Origin: Zygnema circumcarinatum
Lineage: Eukaryota > Streptophyta > Zygnematophyceae > Zygnematales > Zygnemataceae
Reading direction: 5' to 3'
Assembly: GCA_037447605.1 (NCBI GenBank)
Contig: CM074816.1
Coordinates: 1,330,525-1,363,084 of the forward strand
DNA length: 32,560 bases
A model generated the notes under the pieces. That model searched no databases, had not been told where the DNA came from, and worked only from the letters and a program-made list of their open reading frames with translations. The translations under genes and the position numbers were made by a program. Positions 25,854-32,560 of the stretch are shown one piece after another; position 1 is the stretch's first letter; each line of letters opens with the position of its first letter.

Positions 25854-28800
25854 TCATACATTAACCGACTGCACCAACGGCTTCAAAGTTTCCACCATAT
25901 CGCTCATCAAGGGGCGCAAATTTGGGTCTTCCTCAATGCAATGCCGCGCTGAGATCGCAAGTTTGTGGGCCGCCCTCTGTGCGCCTTTTGAAGAAAACTG
26001 ATCGCAGAGGACGGGGTCGATTAAGCGATTGATGTCCGGCTTCCTCTGCAGAAGGTGCTGTTGTGCCCATTGTGCTAATGGCTGTGCTTCAGGATTTTGC
26101 TGGTCAATGGCGCGTTTCCCAGTCAAAAGCTCCAACAGCAGAATGCCAAAGGCGTAGACATCGCTCTTTTTGGTCAGTTGTCCTACACATCTCTCAGCAC
26201 ATGATATGATGTGAGCTTTGGAAACTAAGGAAATGAGCGGTAACTTCTGATGTACAGAAAAAGACACCAAGATAACCGTGAGATCAATGCCACATCACTT
26301 CCCAAGAAAACCGAGATGCGGATGAGATATGATGTGACAAAACATAATCACGTGCTTACGAAACAGAAACGTGCTAAAAATGCGAGTTCGTGTTAAATAG
26401 GTAGTTTCGGACATACCCGTCTCCATGTATTTGGGGTCTAAGTAGCCCAAAGTGCCCATGATTCTTGTAGTGATGTGAGTCATGTCTGTGTCCGCTCCTT
26501 TCGCGAGACCAAAGTCGGTTAGCTTGGCACAGTAGTTCTGTTCGAGAACGAGAGCAGCTCAGTAAGTAAAGGGAGGGAGTTGATGCCCATCATCATACGG
26601 GAAGATGCCGCTAGAGTACAGAATATGACAGAAAGGCACGAACATGACACTTTGTTGTATCATTTCTTAACTTACATGACACAAACAAGCATGTTTAAGG
26701 ACACGGCACATTCTCAACTTCTCTGTTGTGGAAAACATAACTCCTATCCAGAAGCATGCACCAAAGAAAATCTCCTATCTCCGAAATAGGCAAAGCTCAC
26801 CTCATCCAAGAGGATATTTGGAGCTTTGAAATCGCGATGGATAACATTATTCTCATGCAGGTGGGCCAGCCCCTCCGCTGCATCCAAAGCAATCTTCAAC
26901 CTCGTGTCCCACGAAAGGGGAGTCTGCTCAGAATTCTGATCTTCTGCTCCCAGAAACCAGGAGAGGAGAGAAAAAAATACCAGAAGTCAAAATAGAGAAA
27001 CATTGACTGAAAGACCAATATGAAAGTGAGGTGATTCTCCGTAGAGGGGGGGAAGGAAGAAGTAAGGAGGAAGGAGGAAGAGATGTAGGTTACGTAGGAT
27101 GGGACAGCAAAGCATGAGAGATTATGCAGTAATGAAGTCCTCATGCAGAGCTGGTGATTGAAGAAAAATAGCTAAGGAAAGAAAAAGAAACAAAATTAGA
27201 AACAGACTCACTGAAAAGGTGGTAATCCAGACTGCCTCTAGCCAGAAATTCGTACACCAGTAGACCCTCTCCTTGGTCAGCACAATATCCGATAAGTCGA
27301 ACAAGGTTTGGATGGCGCAGCCGGCCAAGCACTAAGATTTCCGCCTGCATTCTCAGGAAATTATTTCTGATAAGAGAGATGAGAGAGACACAAAACATTG
27401 CCGAACATGTCACATGAAGCCATGGAGACTTAAATTCCAGATTTTCAATTAATAGGATGAGCAAGGAGGTCCAGAGCAGGAAGCCCAATGCCTGAACAAG
27501 AAGCAGAGTCTACAAAGTAGAAAGAGCAGCGTTTCTTAATCGCTGCAATCACAAAGAATACAAGCATCATTTCAAAGGTAGTAAAGCAAGCCCCACATGC
27601 TCAGTGCCTCAGAACAACTAACTAGCCATAAGGACAAGTATAGACCTAAAAACTAAAAACTAAGAACTGAGAACTAAATATCATCAGCTCATTGCATCTT
27701 ACCAGCCATTCGTTCTGCCCTTGAAAGCTGTCGGCATTCAGCTTTTTCACAGCCACAGGGAAGGACTCTCCGATCACGGGATCTCTGAGCCAGCCCTTAT
27801 AGACCTTCCCAAAGCCGCCTTCTCCAAGCACCATGTCTGGGTCCTTGAATTGCTGCGTTGCTTTCTGAAGTTCGCGGAGCTTGAACACTTTCAATTCAAA
27901 CGGCCTGCTGCCTGATAGGGACGGGTCTGCAGAAAGAAGGAGACTTACATTGATTAGGATCATAAACTATAAAGGACAGAGAGAAAGAGAGAGAGAGAGA
28001 GGGAGAGGAGAGGGAGAGAGAGAGTGGTATTTTGAAACATACTATCAATTTACGGACGGCGAATGACTATAAGTGAGCGAGGAGAGTTATATTGAAATAA
28101 CGTACTATTGATTTAAGTACAAATACTATTAACCTTCACTCTCTCCCCTCTCTCTTTCCCCTCTCTCTCTCTTCTGTTTGTCCCTCTCTTTGAATGTTCC
28201 CGTTGATCTCTATATATTTTATTCTTTTCCGTTATTAAACGTTTTGTAAAGAGCGTTACTCGAACGCGAACAGGCGAGGACAGCAGAGCAGTGAGTGAGA
28301 GCAGGTTGAACAGTAGAGCTGAATTAACGACGGAGAGCGGGAGAGAGAGAGGAAAAGAAAGGGAGAGAGGGAGAGAGAGAGGGAAAGGAAACGGAGGCTT
28401 ATGACTATTAGAGGTAAGATTAGGGTTTCGCTATGTAACAGTTGCTCTCATTCTTGCGAATCATCAAGAGAGGGAGGGGGAGAGATGTAGGAGAAAGCAG
28501 AAGAAAACGCACCGAAAACCACAGACCCAGGCGGAGTTGGAAGCTGCGGATCAAAGACATCAGGTTGATCTGCAAGTGGAAAACAAAAATTGACATAACA
28601 GTTTGAGACATGACATGAAAGTGATGACACTTTCCACATGGAATACATAAAAATGCGGCAAGACTATCCAACATATTCTTTCGCCACAATTTATTTCCAT
28701 GGACATAAGAGGTTCCAGAAAAGAAAGCAAAAAAGATACAAGGGCGTTTTACACACCAGGCGATGTCGGCTCTATAGGAGGAGGCGGAGGCGGAGGAGGA

Positions 28801-28913
28801 AGAGGAGGAGGAGGAGGAGAAGGAGCAAGAGGAGGTGGTTCCACGATAGGTTTAAATGGCGGATCAACTTTAGGCGTAGAAGGTGAAGTCGGTTTGGACG
28901 AAAAGCAGCCCAT
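25854..28913 (-). CDS. Receptor-like cytoplasmic kinase B (RLCK-VII / PBL type)
   Basis: The exons are 28913-28757, 28569-28513, 27926-27703, 27344-27212, 26943-26801, 26537-26417 and 26182-25854. They total 1164 nt, or 387 aa. The N terminus [17 protein letters not shown] carries Gly2 and Cys3 for lipid modification, followed by a long proline-rich stretch. The kinase shows [91 protein letters not shown] and [18 protein letters not shown]. The last four exons have exactly the same lengths as in kinase A (133, 143, 121, 329), so the two arose by tandem duplication. APE is again DPK. Exon 2 (57 nt) is unrelated to kinase A's 60-nt exon 2, though both are phase 1-1. A 5' UTR intron (donor GTGAGT near 29105) is plausible. 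Confidence 0.91.
27979..28025 (+). repeat. GA-rich microsatellite in a kinase B intron
   Basis: AGAGAGAAAGAGAGAGAGAG continues with GGGAGAGGAG units. The same intron holds a CT-rich tract (28138-28190) and a second GA-rich tract (28338-28385). No coding is seen. Confidence 0.85.
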
Positions 28914-29297
28914 CCTCTCCTCCTCCTCCTGCTGCCAAAATCGCGCACAACTCTGCAGGGAATGCAGGAATACACAACAATACTCAAAGTGAATCTCAGA
29001 CATTTGCAGCTTATACAAGAATTCCAATTCAATTTTTTGTTGTTTTAGAAAAAAACGACATTTGCAAAACATAAAAAGAAAACTGCACAATATTGGAGTA
29101 CTCACCTGTACTGCGTCACAGAAATTATATCTGATGAGACCTCCCACCCTGCTGCGCAAATTTATTGATGTCCAAAACCCTGAACTCCTGCAGCAGCACT
29201 TCCAAAACCCTAAAAAGTTGGCAGTTTGTAGCCCTCCAGGAGGGAGGGAAGTGCAGGCTCAGGCCTTGGCAGGCAGTTCCCCCCCTCCTCCCTGCCA

Positions 29298-29318
29298 GAC
29301 CGACCGACCGACCGACCG
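29298..29318 (+). repeat. (ACCG)n tetranucleotide repeat
   Basis: About five units of GACC/ACCG, followed by the GC-rich inverted motif CCGGTCAGTCCGGTCTTGACCGG. It is short and adjoins a further GGCCGGCGGCCGGC palindromic stretch. Confidence 0.8.
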
Positions 29319-29539
29319 CCGGTCAGTCCGGTCTTGACCGGCCGGCGGCCGGCAGACCTCGGTAGCCATATCGAGACGATATTTTGAGATATATCTCGAT
29401 ATGTTAACCCATGGAGCCGTCGGACCTCGGAAGTCCTTTGTGCCGTACAATGTGGAGCGTGACGTGACGGGTCAACGCTTGGGTGGGCGAAGGGATTTGT
29501 CGGTGGACGTACGGACACAATAACGGCCAAACTAGGGTT

Positions 29540-29710
29540 GCCGGCAAATGGTTGGTCAAGGGTTGGCCAATGATTGGCCAACGGCCGGTCAATAGGTGGT
29601 AAATGATTGGCTAATCGAGCAAATGGTTGGTCGATTGTTGGTCAATGGTTGGCCAATGGTTGGAGATCCAATGGTTGGAAATCCAATGGTTGGAAATCCA
29701 ATGGTCGGTC
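29540..29710 (+). repeat. AATGGTTGG satellite-like array
   Basis: Degenerate units of AATGGTTGG(C/T) recur across 170 nt. It ends in about three near-perfect 15-nt units, TCCAATGGTTGGAAA. Inverted GGCCAATGATTGGCC occurs within it. Confidence 0.85.
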
Positions 29711-30078
29711 CATGAGAGGCACGATAAGGAGCACGTCGTGGGGCACAAGACTAGGGGCGGCAATTGCTCGAACCTGCTCCAGCCAACTAACGTCAGCACT
29801 TGTATGTATCCCTTAGAAATTAGGCCAATCGGTACAATGCAAGGCATGAAACATGCATGGCGTTGATGGCCCCCCTAGCCATTACCACGCCCTTCAAAGC
29901 GACCAAGGAAAACGAAGAAAATGGGGAGCCAACGCAACAAGCCAAAGGCACGGGCGACAAAGTGAAAGCGATCCAGTCACGCAACAAATAGAAACTAAAC
30001 CAAAAGGGAAAAATGAAAAAGACGAACCCAAAACGAAATGAAAGCGAGGGCCTACCTACCTCTCTGTACCCCCACATA

Positions 30079-30136
30079 CATGGCATAGCATGGCATGACA
30101 TGGCATGACATTGCATGACATACATGGCATGCATGC
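30079..30136 (+). repeat. CATGGCATGA short tandem repeat
   Basis: ATGGCATAGC, ATGGCATGAC, ATGGCATGAC and TTGCATGAC follow in tandem, then ATGGCATGCATGC. The period is about 10 nt, with four to five units. Confidence 0.85.
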
Positions 30137-30220
30137 AGCCCTTGCCCTGTCAAGGGCCCCGCCTGTTTAGAAGTCTAAAAAAAAATTTATACTAACGCGA
30201 CCATCCTCCTATGGGGGCGC

Positions 30221-30230
30221 GCCACGTGGC
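30221..30230. promoter_or_regulatory. G-box palindrome GCCACGTGGC
   Basis: A perfect 10-nt palindrome with the CACGTG core, 232 nt before the proposed ATG of the nucleotidyltransferase gene. The adjoining CTTTTATTCA could serve as a weak TATA-like element. Plant bHLH/bZIP factors bind this core. Confidence 0.5.
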
Positions 30231-30461
30231 CTTTTATTCACATGGCGAATCAGGATTGCTAGATGCCCCGGTACAGCGAGCAGGCAGAAAGTTTGAAGCA
30301 GGGGGAGAGAGAAGGAGCAGGCATGGCTTGCCCTGCTCCGCCACTCTGTGTCCGCCCGCCATGAGCGCGCGCGCAGCTGTTCCATGGCGCCATGGCTGAA
30401 ATGACGCGCACGTAGGACTGGGACTTATCCCGCGCATCTTGTTCAGGGAGGCGCTTACTTC

Positions 30462-32445
30462 ATGGATGACGCAAGCCCTAATGAGTATGCTGACGATGAG
30501 TATGCTCCATCAGACGGGCATAGAGGTATGCATGCTTGGGGAGATGGAGGGTACATATGCATATGCAGACACACATATGAATGCATAGGAATGAGTAGAT
30601 GTGTCTTATTTCGTTATTTATGCCTGTGTTCGTCGCTGTGTGTGCGCGGATTAAGTGTTTTATCTGGATTCTTTCTTTTCTTTATCTTCGTGGCTTAAAG
30701 ACCAATGCAACTACGGAATTTTGTTGAGGAAACCGAGGAATGAGTACAGAGTAAATAAATGAGAGGTAGTGGAATGTGCATCTGCTGGTTTCCTGCAATA
30801 TGTTGTAGAAAATGACGCGATTCTTATTTTTGGATGGTGAGATTGTGTTTTAATAGTATTCTCATGAAACGTGCATGGAGTGCTTTCTCGCTCGGACGAG
30901 AGAATGGAGAGGGAGGGAGGGAGGGAGGGAGGGAGGGAGGGAGAGAGGGAGGGGGGGGAGGAGGTCTAGGGAGAGAGCTGGGGAAGGATGGGGTTGAGAG
31001 GGAGAGGGGGGACAGGGCGTAGAGGGGAGCGGGAGGGTTGATAGAGAATCAGGGGCGAAGAGAGACAAGGAGGGGGGGACGGGGAGAGAGGGACAAGGGG
31101 GAAGAAAGACTGGGAGAAAGAGAGAGAGGAAGGGAAGGGACGAGAGACAAACCAGAGAGAGTGGGGAAGCGTCTGCTACGTCCTCTTTGTCCCTGCCTCT
31201 TCTCCCTCCCTCTTTCCCCCCCTTCATCACCCCCTCCCCCTCTCTCCCTCCCCTCCGCGTCCTATGTCCTCTCTCCTCCCTCTCTCTCTCCCTACTCTTT
31301 CTCCCGCCTTCCTCACTTTCTCCCTTTCCTCCGCGTCCGCGATCCTCTCCCTCTGTCCCTCGTCCCCCCTCCTCCCCTCTCTCTCCCCCCACTCCCACCC
31401 TCCTTTTCTTTATCTCCCTCCCTTCCCCCCTTTCCCCTCTCCCTCAACTCTCGTCTGGCTTCTTTACAGATATGCAGCCTCAAGCTCTGCGAGGCCTCCC
31501 TTTCCATAAAATCGGCGAAACAGCTCAAAAGAGAGATTCAGAAGCAGCTCGTGGATTTCAGAGTCCGTGGAGTTCGGCCTTTGCTTCAAATATCCTTCAG
31601 GGCCTTCTGGAAGCCGTTTACAAGCAGTTGCAGCCAGAGCCGTCCGATCACGAGCAGAGATTGGATGTGATTCGGAGAATCAATGCAAAGATTTTAGTGG
31701 CTAGAGGATGTCATGGTCTGTATGCAGTTTCCCTAATCCTTGCCTCTCCCTCTCCCTTCCTCTCGCTTTCCCACTCTGCGTCCCTTCTTCTCGCTGCTCC
31801 TCTCTCCAGCGGTTAGTCGCGGGAGGAGTCCTCTCACTCCTTCTCGCCCTCTCGCTCTCCTGCCGCCTTCCCTGCCTCCCAACTTTCCATCCGCTTGTCT
31901 GCGACCTTCCTCCCTCTCCCGCACAGCGGGTTACAATTTTCAGCCCATGGTGTATCTAAAGCACTGAAAATTTTAATCTTCTGCAAAACCCTCTGAAAGG
32001 TTAAACTTGCGCTGAATATCTCCTCCTTCTTCAGAATGTCTCCATCTTTTTGGTCTTCGTTCTCTCATTTCCTTCTAGGGAAACACCTTTCCATGTCATC
32101 CTCATCCTTCTTCCTTCTCTCGTCAGCTTCGTCTCTATTCTTCTTCTCTTATCTATCCAAACTCCTTCCGCTTTGGTTTGAAACCAAACCATGGGCATTG
32201 TCTTGTATATACGGAGCCTTTTTTTGTCAATATTTTCAGAAAATAATTTTCATTCGTTGTTATACTTCTTTGAAAATATGTAGGTGGTCAAGTTGCTCCG
32301 TTTGGCTCCTTTGTGTCCAATTTCTATACTCCGTGGGGTGATCTCGACCTCTCTATGGAGCTTCCCGGGCATTCCGATGGGCTCTATAACAAGTCAATCA
32401 AAGTCAGGGTGCTCCGGGCCGTTTACACAACTCTAAAAAATTCAG
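30462..32445 (+). CDS. HESO1/TRF4-type terminal nucleotidyltransferase, 5' part
   Basis: The exons are 30462-30525, 31470-31715 and 32284-32445, all joined in phase 1. The gene continues past the right edge. Exon 1 is short and acidic (MDDASPNEYADDEYAPSDGH). Exon 2 holds a helical region, LLEAVYKQLQPEPSDHEQRL then VIRRINAKI. Exon 3 carries the polymerase-beta-type core VAPFGSFVSNFYTPWGDLDL then SMELPG, with the GS motif and the DxD catalytic pair. The wording is closest to HESO1, the plant small-RNA uridylyltransferase (GSFVSNLFTRWGDLDIS). The likely role is 3' nucleotide addition to RNA. Exon 1 is assigned by phase and position only. The exon 2 donor GTCTGT is weak. The PAP-associated and central domains are not in the window. 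Confidence 0.8.
30909..30943 (+). repeat. (GGGA)n repeat, G-quadruplex-type
   Basis: About eight uninterrupted GGGA units on the coding strand in intron 1 of the nucleotidyltransferase gene. Four or more G3 runs with one-base loops is the strongest G-quadruplex pattern. Confidence 0.9.
31190..31455 (+). repeat. Pyrimidine-rich tract before nucleotidyltransferase exon 2
   Basis: About 265 nt of C/T-rich DNA lead directly into the acceptor TCTTTACAG at 31469. With kinase A's last intron, this is a second case of a very long polypyrimidine tract at a 3' splice site. A further CT-rich part lies in the next intron (31740-31930). Confidence 0.85.
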
Positions 32446-32560
32446 GTAACTATAATTACATAGTTCAGCAAAAAAAATAGCAAAAAATAAGTAAACAAGT
32501 CATTAATACTTAGTAAGAAGACTGAAGTGACTTCCACTCCCCACCCTTCCCCCTCCCCAC

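Larger units (their letters stand above)
28914..30461 (+). other. Intergenic DNA between divergent genes (kinase B and nucleotidyltransferase)
   Basis: No supported coding sequence is seen. It is the shared upstream region of two divergently transcribed genes. It contains telo-box motifs (CCAAAACCCTAAAA at 29202-29215), an ACCG tandem run, an AATGGTTGG array, a CATGGCATGA array and a G-box near the right-hand gene. Confidence 0.6.

Noticed and set aside
28749-29159. Upstream extension of kinase B before MGCF
   Set aside because: The frame stays open upstream, but the MGCF start gives the lipid-modification motif shared with kinase A, and a plausible 3' splice site lies just upstream.

Overview
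The window is intron-rich nuclear-type DNA from a streptophyte, either a land plant or a charophyte alga; I cannot place it more closely. The reasons are 72-nt phase-2 exons that each encode one plant-type leucine-rich repeat, two RLCK-VII (PBS1/BIK1-like) cytoplasmic kinases with myristoylation-type N termini, LysM modules, and AAACCCTA telo-box motifs near 5' ends. No rRNA, tRNA, CRISPR array or bacterial-type operon is visible. All gene models below were assembled by hand from splice sites and reading phase.

Left edge (3-1472, minus): a long open frame that runs off the window. It encodes a degenerate organellar group II intron maturase (reverse-transcriptase-like). The YADD catalytic box reads YGHK and the PQG loop is not recognisable.

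1694-17158 (plus): one very large mosaic gene. At least 27 exons join in one continuous frame of about 1267 codons. Module order is nidogen-like (NIDO) segment, proline-rich hinge, LRRNT, 12 LRR exons plus a terminal LRR region, EGF, papain-like (C1A) protease with an intact Cys/His/Asn triad, EGF, EGF, then three or four LysM-like modules and a stop. There is no kinase or transmembrane segment in the visible part, so it looks secreted. Modules are bounded mainly by phase-1 introns. The LRR array grew by tandem duplication of multi-exon blocks and holds two dead exons. The 5' end is missing or lies beyond the maturase.

17159-19924: no intact gene. It holds a pyrimidine-rich tract, a truncated and frameshifted copy of the 5' part of kinase A, GC-rich DNA, a possible orphan promoter and telo-box-like repeats.

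19925-24068 and 25854-28913 (both minus): two tandem RLCK-VII-like kinases, A (about 360 aa) and B (about 387 aa), with identical lengths for the last four exons. Both have DPK in place of the APE motif. Their N-terminal exons differ.

28914-30461: intergenic DNA with short tandem repeats. 30462-32445 (plus): the 5' part of a HESO1/TRF4-type nucleotidyltransferase gene that continues past the right edge.

One possible functional reading, which is inference only, is that the secreted LRR/LysM/protease protein senses or processes wall or microbial ligands next to a small cluster of immune-type cytoplasmic kinases.
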